Notes under the pieces: generated by a model
Databases searched by the model: none
Seen by the model: only the letters and a program-made list of their open reading frames with translations
Told to the model about the DNA's origin: nothing
Shown: positions 1 to 7,238 of the stretch, in pieces
How the letters are laid out: every line of letters starts with the position of its first letter
Position numbering within the stretch: position 1 is the stretch's first letter
Made by a program: the position numbers and the translations under genes
Assembly: GCF_045278715.1 (NCBI RefSeq)
Contig: NZ_CP136420.1
Location: 186,001-250,000 of the forward strand
Source: Neomoorella carbonis
GTDB taxonomy: Bacteria; Bacillota; DSM-521; Neomoorellales; Neomoorellaceae
Direction of reading: 5' to 3'
Length of the DNA: 64,000 bases

Positions 1-1183
1 GGAAGCGCGCCTGGAAGAACTGGAGAAGGAAAAGGCGGCCGCCGTCCATGCCCAGGAGTTTGAAAAGGCGGCTGCCTTGAGAGACGAGGAAAAGAAAATT
101 AAAGAAGAGCTAGAAGCCAGAAAGGGCGAGTGGCAGAAGGAAAAGGGCCTGGAGAAGTCCGTGGTGGAGCCGGAGGATATCGCCCAGATTGTTTCCAGCT
201 GGACGGGAATCCCTGTCACCCAGCTGGCCCAGGAGGAAAGCGAGCGGCTCCTCCACCTGGAAGATATCCTGCACCAGCGGGTCATCGGCCAGGATGAGGC
301 CGTCCGCGCCGTGGCCCGGGCCGTACGCCGCGCCCGGGCGGGCCTGAAAGATCCCAAGCGGCCCATCGGCTCCTTCATCTTCCTGGGGCCCACCGGCGTC
401 GGCAAGACCGAGCTGGCCCGGGCCCTGGCCGAAGCCCTCTTTGGTGACGAAGATGCCATGGTCCGTTTCGATATGTCCGAGTACATGGAGAAGCACACCG
501 TCTCCCGGCTGGTGGGCGCCCCGCCCGGCTACGTCGGCTACGAGGAGAGCGGCCAGTTAACGGAAGCCGTCCGGCGCCGGCCCTACAGCGTCGTCCTCTT
601 TGACGAGATTGAAAAGGCCCACCCGGACATCTTTAACGTGCTGCTCCAGGTCCTGGACGACGGCAGGCTTACGGACGCCAAGGGTCGCACCGTCGACTTC
701 CGCAACACGGTGATCATCATGACCTCCAATATCGGCGCCAGCACCATCAAGCGTGAGAGCCTGGGCTTTAAAGCTTCCACCAGCGAAGTGGCGGCCGAGT
801 CTTACGACAAGATGAAAAAGCACATTATGGAAGAGCTGCGGCGGACCTTCCGGCCGGAGTTTCTCAACCGCATCGACGAGCTGATCGTCTTCCATGCCCT
901 TTCCCGGGACGATATCAGGAAGATAGTCGACTTGATGCTGGCCGATCTGAACCGCCGCCTGGAGGAGAATAAGCTGGCGGTAGAAGTAACTGATGAAGCC
1001 AAAGAAATTCTTATTAAAGAAGGCTTTGACGAGGCCTACGGCGCCCGGCCTTTGCGGCGCGCCATCCAAACCCTCATCGAAGACCAGCTCTCCGACGAGA
1101 TGCTGGCCGGGAAAATTGCTCCCGGCGACAAAGTCCGGGCCGTCGCCCGGGACGGCAAAATTGTCCTGGAGAAAGCGGCTTAA
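1..1183 (+). CDS. clpC: ClpC ATPase, C-terminal part (5' end outside window)
   Basis: The frame is open from base 2, so the gene enters from upstream; about 393 codons are visible. It starts inside a UVR-type helix (HAQEFEKAAALRDEE) and continues into a second AAA+ module with Walker A GPTGVGKT (nt 386-409), Walker B LFDEIEKAHP, a sensor region (MTSNIGAS) and a C-terminal ClpB-D2-small domain with the GARPLRR motif. ClpC unfolds substrates for ClpP in stress-related proteolysis in the cytoplasm. The UVR helix favours ClpC over ClpB. Usual neighbours ctsR and mcsA/mcsB would lie upstream. A hairpin terminator follows directly. Confidence 0.93.
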   Translation, partial: EARLEELEKEKAAAVHAQEFEKAAALRDEEKKIKEELEARKGEWQKEKGLEKSVVEPEDIAQIVSSWTGIPVTQLAQEESERLLHLEDILHQRVIGQDEAVRAVARAVRRARAGLKDPKRPIGSFIFLGPTGVGKTELARALAEALFGDEDAMVRFDMSEYMEKHTVSRLVGAPPGYVGYEESGQLTEAVRRRPYSVVLFDEIEKAHPDIFNVLLQVLDDGRLTDAKGRTVDFRNTVIIMTSNIGASTIKRESLGFKASTSEVAAESYDKMKKHIMEELRRTFRPEFLNRIDELIVFHALSRDDIRKIVDLMLADLNRRLEENKLAVEVTDEAKEILIKEGFDEAYGARPLRRAIQTLIEDQLSDEMLAGKIAPGDKVRAVARDGKIVLEKAA

Positions 1184-1206
1184 TCCGGGGCAGGGTAGAC
1201 CCTTAC

Positions 1207-1239
1207 AAGCACTCGCGCGCAGCGGGTGCTTTCTCTTTT
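1207..1239 (+). terminator. intrinsic terminator after clpC
   Basis: A 10-bp stem (1207-1216 with 1222-1231, one G-T pair) has a 5-nt loop and a T-rich tail TTTCTCTTTT. It lies 24 nt after the clpC stop and ends that transcript before the convergent cblS gene. Confidence 0.8.
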
Positions 1240-1258
1240 GCTGTAACGGGCAATTTAT

Positions 1259-2044
1259 TTATTTCCACCGCCAGGGGACTGTTTTTTCCAGGGTCCCCAG
1301 GAGGCGGAAGGGTTTTCCCGCCCGGAGCCCTGCAGCCTCCAGGGCGGCCCGCTCGCCGGCGGCGAGGATGCAGGTGGCGGGGCCGGCCGATTTGTGCAAG
1401 TCCGGCTCCGGTAAGCCCGGCCGCCAGTTGATCTGCAGCCTGTATAAAGCGGCCAGATCCCGGGCCTCGGCCAGGATGCCCCTGGAACCGGCGGGAACGA
1501 TTTCCCGGATGCCCGGCTGGTCGAGGAGCAGGCGCACGGTTTGCAGGTCTGCGATTTCCGGATCGTCGAGGAAGACCTCGGTTCCGACCTTGGGCCGCCC
1601 GAAAAGGGCCAGGGCGTCGCCGGCGGCCAGACGCCCTATTAGCAGCTCTGCGGTAGTCGCCAGGCCGATGACGGTGATCCCTATCCCCGACTGGATAGTG
1701 GGGACGTTTTTTTCGCTGCTGCCGGTGAGGGCCTTCTCCGGGTCGATACCCAGCGAGCGGACCTCGTCGGCCACCCCCTCCCGGATGGCCGCGCCTGCAG
1801 GTTCCGGTTCCACGCAGAGGGTGTTGACGATGCAGACCGGCCAGGCGCCTACCGCCAGGACTTCCATCAAGGCTACCCTGGCGGTGAAGCGGCCCAGGAC
1901 GTATCCCGGCACCCGCACCACGTCGGCTTCCTTGGGGCCGATGGCGCCGGCGGAATCGCAGGCGATCACCAGGGATCTTTGCGCCTCCAGGTCCAGGATG
2001 GTCAAATCCCGGTAGCGGCGGGGGAAAAGGGCGGGCGGGGTCAT
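1259..2044 (-). CDS. cblS: AIR synthase-related protein, likely alpha-ribazole kinase CblS
   Basis: This 261-residue protein looks like half of the PurM/AIR-synthase fold: an N-terminal LVIACDSAGAIGPKE segment resembles the Asp-rich ATP/Mg region, followed by a glycine-rich centre (SGIGITVIGLATTAELL). It is translationally coupled to the upstream ECF S component (ATGA overlap at 2041-2044), and both follow a cobalamin riboswitch. In Listeria and Geobacillus the pair CblT/CblS imports alpha-ribazole and phosphorylates it for completion of the lower loop of cobamides. Function is inferred from fold plus context; a generic PurM-like kinase or thiamine-phosphate-kinase relative cannot be excluded. 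Confidence 0.72.
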   Translation of the reverse strand: MTPPALFPRRYRDLTILDLEAQRSLVIACDSAGAIGPKEADVVRVPGYVLGRFTARVALMEVLAVGAWPVCIVNTLCVEPEPAGAAIREGVADEVRSLGIDPEKALTGSSEKNVPTIQSGIGITVIGLATTAELLIGRLAAGDALALFGRPKVGTEVFLDDPEIADLQTVRLLLDQPGIREIVPAGSRGILAEARDLAALYRLQINWRPGLPEPDLHKSAGPATCILAAGERAALEAAGLRAGKPFRLLGTLEKTVPWRWK

Positions 2045-2595
2045 TTACCTTCACCTTTCCCCCGGCCGGCGGCATAGCTGGCGGGAAATACCCGGCGCAG
2101 GCTGGTGAAGGCCGTCGCGGCCAGGACGATGTTCAGGGCGGAAGCGATCAATAAGGGCACCACCATGGCCAGGAAGAATGCTTTGCCGAACCCCGGCAGG
2201 GGGATAAACAGCGCCGGGAGTAACAGGCCGTTGAGGGCTATTCCCGCTGCGATCCCCAGCCAGGGGGAAAAGGGGTAGAAGAGGGCAAAAAGGGCGACGA
2301 CGGCGGCCATGCCGGCGGCGATTACCAGGTGGAGGGGCAGGGTGAGGGGGAACCCGGCGGTAAAGGCGGTGAGCAGGTGCCCCAGGGAAGCTATGAGAGC
2401 CCCGTCGGCGGGACCCAGGATGAGGGCGCCGAGAAAGCCGGGAAAAGAATCGAAGGCCGGGGTGCCGGTGATGCTGGGTATTTTTAGATTGGCGCCCACA
2501 GTTGACAGGGCGATGAGCATGGCCAGGGTCGCCAGGCGTCTGGCCGTCCAGCGGCTTGCCTTAACGGCCGGGGAGGAAAGTTCCGGTTTTGCCAT
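2041..2595 (-). CDS. cblT: ECF transporter S component, likely CblT (alpha-ribazole uptake)
   Basis: This 184-residue integral membrane protein has about five hydrophobic segments, and its N-terminal stretch RRLATLAMLIALSTVGANLKI is typical of small ECF S (substrate-binding) subunits. S components recruit a shared EcfAA'T module encoded elsewhere; none is in this window. The cobalamin riboswitch upstream and the overlap with the AIR-synthase-like gene argue for a cobamide precursor, with alpha-ribazole via CblT the best match. Start ATG at 2595 has a plausible AGGAG (AAAGGAGAAG) site. The ligand is inferred, not seen. Confidence 0.75.
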   Translation of the reverse strand: MAKPELSSPAVKASRWTARRLATLAMLIALSTVGANLKIPSITGTPAFDSFPGFLGALILGPADGALIASLGHLLTAFTAGFPLTLPLHLVIAAGMAAVVALFALFYPFSPWLGIAAGIALNGLLLPALFIPLPGFGKAFFLAMVVPLLIASALNIVLAATAFTSLRRVFPASYAAGRGKGEGK

Positions 2596-2658
2596 GTTTG
2601 CTTCTCCTTTCTAAAGAAGACTTTGTCAGGGGCGAAATGGGGCCGGGCCACCCGTAAC

Positions 2659-2691
2659 AAAAAAGTCCCCAGCCGTCTTCCGGCTGGGGAC
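2659..2691 (-). terminator. riboswitch-controlled terminator
   Basis: A perfect 11-bp stem (GTCCCCAGCCG and its complement, 2665-2675 with 2681-2691) with a 5-nt loop is followed on the minus strand by six T. It lies between the cobalamin aptamer and the cblT start, so it is the likely expression platform: B12 bound gives termination. Confidence 0.85.
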
Positions 2692-2747
2692 TTTGCCATC
2701 ATCCCCGGTTGCTTCTCCCCTTTCCTGGCGAAGGTGAGAGGTCGTAT

Positions 2748-2922
2748 GGACAGGCAGGTCTCCTGGCTCGCGCTTCCTCGTTTGGCGATGCCTTCCCGGG
2801 AACTATCCCAGTGGCGTTATATCGCCAACTCCACGCTCACAGTGGCGGGACCGCGCCGGATCGCCGCCTGAAAAGGCGGTTACCGGACTTCCCTATTCTC
2901 CCCCTCCCGGGGGCACCTGTCC
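2748..2922 (-). promoter_or_regulatory. cobalamin (adenosylcobalamin-type) riboswitch aptamer
   Basis: Read on the minus strand, the element opens and closes with a P1 helix (GGACAGGTG with CCTGCCTGTCC). It holds the GGGAA...GTCCGGT segment, two GCCACTG motifs, GGGAAGGC, and ends in the B12 box AGCCAGGAGACCTGCCTG (2751-2768). These are all the hallmarks of the Cobalamin Rfam class. It precedes a terminator and the cblT-cblS operon, so cobalamin should repress salvage of its own precursor. Confidence 0.95.
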
Positions 2923-2951
2923 ATTTTTTTCATATATGGTTGTCAATTATT

Positions 2952-2980
2952 AATATAATCTACCACCGTGCTTTTGGCAA
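2952..2980 (-). promoter_or_regulatory. putative sigma-A promoter of the riboswitch operon
   Basis: On the minus strand TTGCCA (2975-2980) and TATATT (2952-2957) are separated by exactly 17 bp. Transcription would begin about 20 nt before the riboswitch P1 stem. The rest of the 2596-3072 interval outside promoter, aptamer and terminator shows nothing else convincing. Confidence 0.6.
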
Positions 2981-3072
2981 GCCCTGTTTCCGAAAGTAAG
3001 CTCGGGAAAGACTTCCCGGGGGAGGTAGCCGCACCGTGTTCGATTACCGGGACGCGACGCTATGTTGTCCTT

Positions 3073-4563
3073 TTATTCCTGGCGGAAAAGGCCGGCTCCG
3101 GCCGGGTTACCCTGACTCGCCATCCAATTTACCGCCAGCTCTCCCGGGGCGGTAACCCTTTTACCTTGTGCCACATCCAGGGCTGCCAGGCCGGTGTCGG
3201 GATAGGCGCTTTCGCCGTGCTGGGAGAGATCCAGGCCGGCTTCCTCTTCCTCGGCTGTGACCCGTAAAGGTGTCAGCAGGGAGACGACCTTGAGAATGCC
3301 GTAGGTCACTGCGGCGGTAAAAATCCAGGCCGCCGCTACGCCTACCACCTGTACCCCCAGCAAATGGGCGTTGCCGTATAGCAGGCCGTCGGCCCCGGCG
3401 GGGTTCACGGCTTTGGTGGCAAAGATGCCGGTGGCAATGGCCCCCCAGGTGCCGCCGACGCCGTGACAGCCAAAGGCGTCCAGGGAATCGTCGTAGCCCA
3501 GTTTGACCTTGGCCACGGCCACCGCGAGGCAGCAGACGGCGCCGCCGATACCGCCGATTACCAGAGCTGCCGGGGGAGTGACGAAACCGGCCGCCGGGGT
3601 GATGGCGACCAGGCCTGCTACCGCGCCACTGGCCGCTCCCAGGGCGGTGGGTTTGCCGTGGAGCAGCCACTCTACCGCCAGCCAGCCCAGGATGGCGGCC
3701 CCGGCAGCCGTATTGGTCGTGACGAAGGCGTTACCGGCCAGACCGTTGGCCCCCAGGGCGCTGCCGGCATTAAAACCGAACCAGCCGAACCATAACAGCG
3801 CGGCGCCCAGAACAGTCATGGGGAGGTTGTGGGGCGGCAGGGGGATCCGGCCGTAATCCCGCCGGCGTCCCAGGACCAGGGCGCAGATCAGCCCGGCCAC
3901 GCCGGCGCTGATATGCACCACTGTGCCGCCGGCAAAGTCCAGGGCGCCGAGTTCCCGCAGCCAGCCCCCCGCGCCCCACACCCAGTGGGCCAGGGGGTCA
4001 TAGACCAGGGTAGCCCACATTAACGTAAAGAGCAGGAAGGCCGGGAAGCGCATGCGCTCGGCAAAGGCACCGGTTATCAGGGCCGGGGTGATTATTGCGA
4101 ACATGAGCTGGAACATAGCAAATACCTGGTGGGGGATGGTGGCGGCGTAAACGGGATTGGGTTCCAGGCCGACGCCCCGGAACCCCGCCCAGTCCAGCCC
4201 CCCCAGCAAGTGGAGGTGGTCGGGACCGAAGGCCAGGGAATAGCCCCACAGGACCCACTGGACGGAAATAAGGGCCATGGCGGCCAGGCACTGCATAATG
4301 ACACCCAGGACGTTTTTCTGGCGGACCATACCGCCGTAAAAGAAGGCCAGGCCGGGGGTCATCAACATGACCAGGGCGCTGGCTACTAAGAGAAAAGCGG
4401 TATCGCCGGTATCAACCGCGTTCCCGGCTGCCGCCAGCGCCGGCCGGGCCAGGACGGTCCCGGCGGCCAGGAATAATAATAGTAAAAGTGCTGTTACTAC
4501 AGGCCGGAGCAGGATGTTTGACCTGCCCCTTACGTTGCTGACATTCCTTTGCTTCAATGCCAT
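3073..4563 (-). CDS. amt: ammonium transporter Amt
   Basis: This 496-residue membrane protein has a cleavable signal-like N-terminus (TALLLLLFLAAG) and the Amt/MEP/Rh signatures TPGLAFFYGGMV, FAGGTVVHISAG and DAFGCHGVGGTWGA, the latter two with the pore-lining histidines. About eleven membrane segments follow the leader. It conducts ammonium/ammonia into the cell and is normally gated by a PII protein; a PII gene lies divergently at 6248. Start ATG 4563 has an AGGAGGG site 6 nt upstream. The 5' leader carries a terminator and two hexaloop hairpins suggesting antitermination control. Confidence 0.96.
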   Translation of the reverse strand: MALKQRNVSNVRGRSNILLRPVVTALLLLLFLAAGTVLARPALAAAGNAVDTGDTAFLLVASALVMLMTPGLAFFYGGMVRQKNVLGVIMQCLAAMALISVQWVLWGYSLAFGPDHLHLLGGLDWAGFRGVGLEPNPVYAATIPHQVFAMFQLMFAIITPALITGAFAERMRFPAFLLFTLMWATLVYDPLAHWVWGAGGWLRELGALDFAGGTVVHISAGVAGLICALVLGRRRDYGRIPLPPHNLPMTVLGAALLWFGWFGFNAGSALGANGLAGNAFVTTNTAAGAAILGWLAVEWLLHGKPTALGAASGAVAGLVAITPAAGFVTPPAALVIGGIGGAVCCLAVAVAKVKLGYDDSLDAFGCHGVGGTWGAIATGIFATKAVNPAGADGLLYGNAHLLGVQVVGVAAAWIFTAAVTYGILKVVSLLTPLRVTAEEEEAGLDLSQHGESAYPDTGLAALDVAQGKRVTAPGELAVNWMASQGNPAGAGLFRQE

Positions 4564-4584
4564 TGCCCTCCTTCATTCTGAAAT

Positions 4585-4654
4585 AAAGAAGGCACAGGAG
4601 ACAGGTTATCTCCTGTGCCTTCTTTGGCGACACACGGGTTACACCCTTGTAACC
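4585..4654 (-). promoter_or_regulatory. amt leader: two A1/G4 hexaloop hairpins overlapping a terminator (ANTAR-type)
   Basis: On the minus strand hairpin P1 is GGTTAC-AAGGGT-GTAACC (4637-4654). After a 4-nt linker comes P2, TGT(c)GCC-AAAGAA-GGCACA (4614-4632). Both loops are six nucleotides with A in position 1 and G in position 4, the known requirement for ANTAR-protein binding. P2 shares 4614-4625 with the 5' arm of a perfect 17-bp terminator stem (4609-4625 with 4585-4601) followed by ATTTC, so P2 and terminator are mutually exclusive. This is the layout of ANTAR-controlled antitermination. No ANTAR gene is present in the window. Confidence 0.72.
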
Positions 4655-4677
4655 ACGGATCAAATTTATTTAGTTAC

Positions 4678-4706
4678 ATTTTAATTCAGCATCCATGCCG
4701 CGTCAA
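4678..4706 (-). promoter_or_regulatory. amt promoter
   Basis: On the minus strand TTGACG (4701-4706), 17 bp, TAAAAT (4678-4683). The expected start near 4671 gives a leader of about 108 nt containing the hairpins described for the amt leader. Confidence 0.7.
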
Positions 4707-4722
4707 GCCAAAAACTTTTGAC
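4707..4722 (+). repeat. left copy of 16-bp direct repeat flanking the IS (target duplication)
   Basis: GCCAAAAACTTTTGAC here matches GCCAAAAAATTTTGAC at 6166-6181 with one mismatch. The two copies abut the ends of the insertion sequence, so they read as a long target site duplication. Confidence 0.7.
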
Positions 4723-4723
4723 A

Positions 4724-6165
4724 TGTCACCGGACTGTGATATTGTCACCCTGTAAGCGGACTGAGAAAATGTCACTATGAGGGGAGAAATCTTTTTGAGT
4801 GCCAAAGAGTCCCGCAGGGTGTTTGTGATTGAACAAGCCATCAAAGGCAAGATTACCAACAGGCAAGCTGCTGAGGTCCTGGGATTGAGTGAACGCCAGG
4901 TTATCCGCTTGAAGGAGAGGATGAAAGCTGAAGGTGTTGCGGGCCTGGCTCATAAAAACAGGGGCCGAACTCCCAAGCATGCCGTGCCTAAAGATACTAA
5001 AGAAAAGGTTGTTTTGTTGGCCCGGGGCCCTCTTCGTGATGCTAGCTGTCAGCAGGTAGCCGAACTCCTGGAGGAGTTCTATGGCATAACCCTTTCTGCT
5101 AAGACTGTTGGCCGCATCTTGAAGGAGGCTGGTATTCCCCTGGCTCATACCCACAGGTCGCCTAAACGCCAGAAGTCACGGGAGCGTTTGCCCCAGGAGG
5201 GCCTCCTTTCCCAGTTGGATGCCAGCCCTTTTGCCTGGCTGGAGGATCGCGGCCCGGAACTTACTTTGCACGGGGCTATTGATGACGCTACCGGCAAAGT
5301 TCAGGGGTTGTATTTTACCCTTAATGAGTGCCTTGAGGGTTACTTCCAGGTGCTGTTTCAGGTGGTGCAAAACTTCGGTGTCCCCAGAAGTTTATACTCT
5401 GACCGCCATACTATTTTCTTCTCTCCCAAGAGGGACAGACTCTCTATTGAGGAGGAGCTGGCCGGCCAAACTGCCCCTTTAACCCAGTTTGGCCGGGCCA
5501 TTGCCGAGCTGGGTATTAATCATATCCCCGCTCGCTCTCCCCAGGCTAAAGGGCGTATTGAGCGCCTCTGGGGCACTCTCCAGGGCCGCTTGGTGGTTGA
5601 ACTCCGCCTGGCTGGTATCTCCACCCTGGAGGAGGCTAATGCCTTCTTGCCAGGTTTTATCCAGAGGTTTAACCGGCGTTTTGCCGTTACACCAGCCAAC
5701 CCGGAACCGGCTTACGGCCCTTGCCCTCCTCCGGCCAGGTTAGAGCAAATTCTATCTTGGCGGCAAGAACGCAAGGCTTCCCGGGGTTCTTCTATCTCTT
5801 ACCTGGGTCATACCTATCAGTTGGTTGATACTAGGGGGTCTGTGGTCCCTTTGCGCCCGGGGGCTTCAGTGGAGGTGCTTACCCACCTGGATGGTTCTTT
5901 AAGTGCCATCTATGGCGGTAATCGCTACTTATTGCGGCAGCTTACCCAGTCGCCAAAGGTGATGGCTAAAGAGCCCAAGAAAGCCCTGGCAAGCAGGGCT
6001 CATAAGCCAGCGCCAGACCATCCCTGGCGCCGTATGCCTATTAACCCGGCTAAAAAAGCGGTACCTTTACCCCACGATAATCTCTTACCCGCCAGTCAAG
6101 GGGGGTGACATTTTCTCTGTCCCGTTAAGGCCTTTTTGGGGTGACATTTTCACTGTCCCTTGACA
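4724..6165 (+). mobile_element. insertion sequence, IS1202/ISNCY-like, about 1.44 kb
   Basis: The ends are imperfect inverted repeats beginning TGTCA (4724) and ending TGACA (6165). Each end carries two copies of a roughly 20-bp unit of the form GGACNGNGAAAATGTCACC, one at the tip and one about 30 bp inside. These are probable transposase binding sites. A single transposase gene fills the element. Flanking 16-bp near-perfect direct repeats support a long target duplication; long duplications are reported for IS1202-type elements, recalled from the literature. It separates amt from glnB without breaking either gene. Confidence 0.82.
4777..6108 (+). CDS. DDE transposase (integrase-catalytic-core type)
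   Basis: 443 residues. The N-terminus is a helix-turn-helix (ITNRQAAEVLGLSERQVIRL), then a second HTH-like segment (LSAKTVGRILKEAG). The RNase H-fold core follows, with acidic residues in LDASPF / GAIDDATG, LYSDRHTIF and RIERLW, consistent with a DDE triad. The C-terminus is basic. The ORF is intact, so the element may still be active. Family assignment to IS1202/ISNCY, rather than IS481, rests on length, the single ORF and the long flanking repeat. Confidence 0.88.
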   Translation: MRGEIFLSAKESRRVFVIEQAIKGKITNRQAAEVLGLSERQVIRLKERMKAEGVAGLAHKNRGRTPKHAVPKDTKEKVVLLARGPLRDASCQQVAELLEEFYGITLSAKTVGRILKEAGIPLAHTHRSPKRQKSRERLPQEGLLSQLDASPFAWLEDRGPELTLHGAIDDATGKVQGLYFTLNECLEGYFQVLFQVVQNFGVPRSLYSDRHTIFFSPKRDRLSIEEELAGQTAPLTQFGRAIAELGINHIPARSPQAKGRIERLWGTLQGRLVVELRLAGISTLEEANAFLPGFIQRFNRRFAVTPANPEPAYGPCPPPARLEQILSWRQERKASRGSSISYLGHTYQLVDTRGSVVPLRPGASVEVLTHLDGSLSAIYGGNRYLLRQLTQSPKVMAKEPKKALASRAHKPAPDHPWRRMPINPAKKAVPLPHDNLLPASQGG

Positions 6166-6181
6166 GCCAAAAAATTTTGAC
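6166..6181 (+). repeat. right copy of 16-bp direct repeat flanking the IS
   Basis: GCCAAAAAATTTTGAC. The final TTGAC is also the start of the glnB -35 hexamer (6177-6182), so the duplication appears to have regenerated the glnB promoter on the far side of the element. Confidence 0.7.
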
Positions 6182-6206
6182 GGCTACTGCCGGTACAGGC
6201 TAAAAT
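6177..6206 (+). promoter_or_regulatory. glnB promoter
   Basis: TTGACG (6177-6182), 18 bp, TAAAAT (6201-6206). The hexamers are identical to those of the divergent amt promoter. Confidence 0.65.
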
Positions 6207-6247
6207 AGACTTAATGGTTATCGCGGCAGCAGCGGAGCGGTTAAATT

Positions 6248-6616
6248 ATGGCTTTAAATGGAACGGGGGTTGAGCTGGTGTATAAAATCGAGGCCATTAT
6301 CCGGCCGGAAAAATTCGAGGCCGTCAAGGAAGCCCTGGGTCGCTACGGCATCCATGGTATGACCGTAACCCACACCCTGGGCTGCGGCCAGCAGAAGGGC
6401 AAAACCGAGGTCTACCGGGGCACGGCTTATACCATCGACCTCTTGCCCAAGGTCAAGGTGGAGATCGTCCTGGAAGATAGATACGTTGACGATGTGGTGG
6501 CTATTATCGCCCGCGAGGCCCGTACCGGCAACATCGGCGACGGCAAAATTTTTATCTGCCCCGTTGAAGATGCGATGAGAATCCGCACCGGTGAGCGGGG
6601 TGCGGAAGCGCTCTAA
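6248..6616 (+). CDS. glnB: nitrogen regulatory protein PII
   Basis: 122 residues; canonical PII of about 112 residues with a 10-12 residue N-terminal extension before KIEAIIRPEKF. The T-loop GCGQQKGKTEVYRG carries the uridylylatable tyrosine (Y56 here), followed by VEIVLED and the C-terminal GDGKIFICPVEDAMRIRTGERG. PII senses 2-oxoglutarate, ATP/ADP and glutamine status, and gates Amt channels or controls nitrogen enzymes. Pairing with the divergent amt is the usual arrangement (often called GlnK). A later start within the extension is possible because no strong ribosome site precedes ATG 6248. Confidence 0.93.
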   Translation: MALNGTGVELVYKIEAIIRPEKFEAVKEALGRYGIHGMTVTHTLGCGQQKGKTEVYRGTAYTIDLLPKVKVEIVLEDRYVDDVVAIIAREARTGNIGDGKIFICPVEDAMRIRTGERGAEAL

Positions 6617-6687
6617 ATGGCGGCTTCTACCCATGAACTTGCTGTTGCCGGGGTATACTAGATGTGACTGACAGCAAGGGAGTGGGC

Positions 6688-7185
6688 ATGATGGACGATT
6701 TTTCTTTACGGGAAAAGGTGCGGCAGATTTTGCGCGAGGACAAGGACCTGAGCGGTTACGGCCTTAACGCCGACGTGGTGGCGGGTGAGATCCAGCTCCA
6801 GGGGATCGTCGATACCCTGAAGGAGAAAGAGCGGGCCGAAAGGCTGGTGCGGCAGGTTCCGGGGGTAAAAGGGGTAGCCAATGCCGTGGCTATCAGCACC
6901 GACGGGGCCATCAGGGATGAGGACGTAACCATGGAAGTCCATGAAGAACTGGACTTAGATCCGCGCGTTGACCTGCGCCATATTGGCGCCGAAAGCGTTG
7001 ACGGCCACGGCACTGTGGTTTTGAAGGGACGGACGGAAGACCCGGCCGAAGTGGAAGCGGCCCGGGAGGCGGCCGCTAAAGCCCGTGGCGTGACCCGGGT
7101 GGTGAGCCAGGTTAAGGTAGGGGAAGAGAAAATGAGCCTGGAGGATATGTTCCATAGCCAAGTGAACAATGATAGGGAAGAGTAA
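6688..7185 (+). CDS. BON domain protein
   Basis: 165 residues from ATG 6688, which has an AGGGAGTG site upstream; a GTG at 6664 is an alternative. Two BON-like repeats are visible: VRQILREDKDLSGYGLNADVVAGEIQLQGIVDT... with VPGVKGVANAV, and a second ending ARGVTRVVSQVKVGEE. BON modules bind phospholipids or polysaccharides and often sit in envelope or stress proteins. No signal peptide or membrane segment is visible, so a cytoplasmic location is inferred. Specific role unknown. Confidence 0.82.
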   Translation: MMDDFSLREKVRQILREDKDLSGYGLNADVVAGEIQLQGIVDTLKEKERAERLVRQVPGVKGVANAVAISTDGAIRDEDVTMEVHEELDLDPRVDLRHIGAESVDGHGTVVLKGRTEDPAEVEAAREAAAKARGVTRVVSQVKVGEEKMSLEDMFHSQVNNDREE

Positions 7186-7238
7186 GCCTTGATTTACTTA
7201 TGCAAGCAGGCGCGATACTTGATTTAAAAAATTTGCGG

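Noticed and set aside
993..2015. 340-codon plus-strand frame across the clpC end and cblS
   Set aside because: Shadow of real genes: arginine/serine/proline-rich product, no ribosome site, overlaps a terminator.
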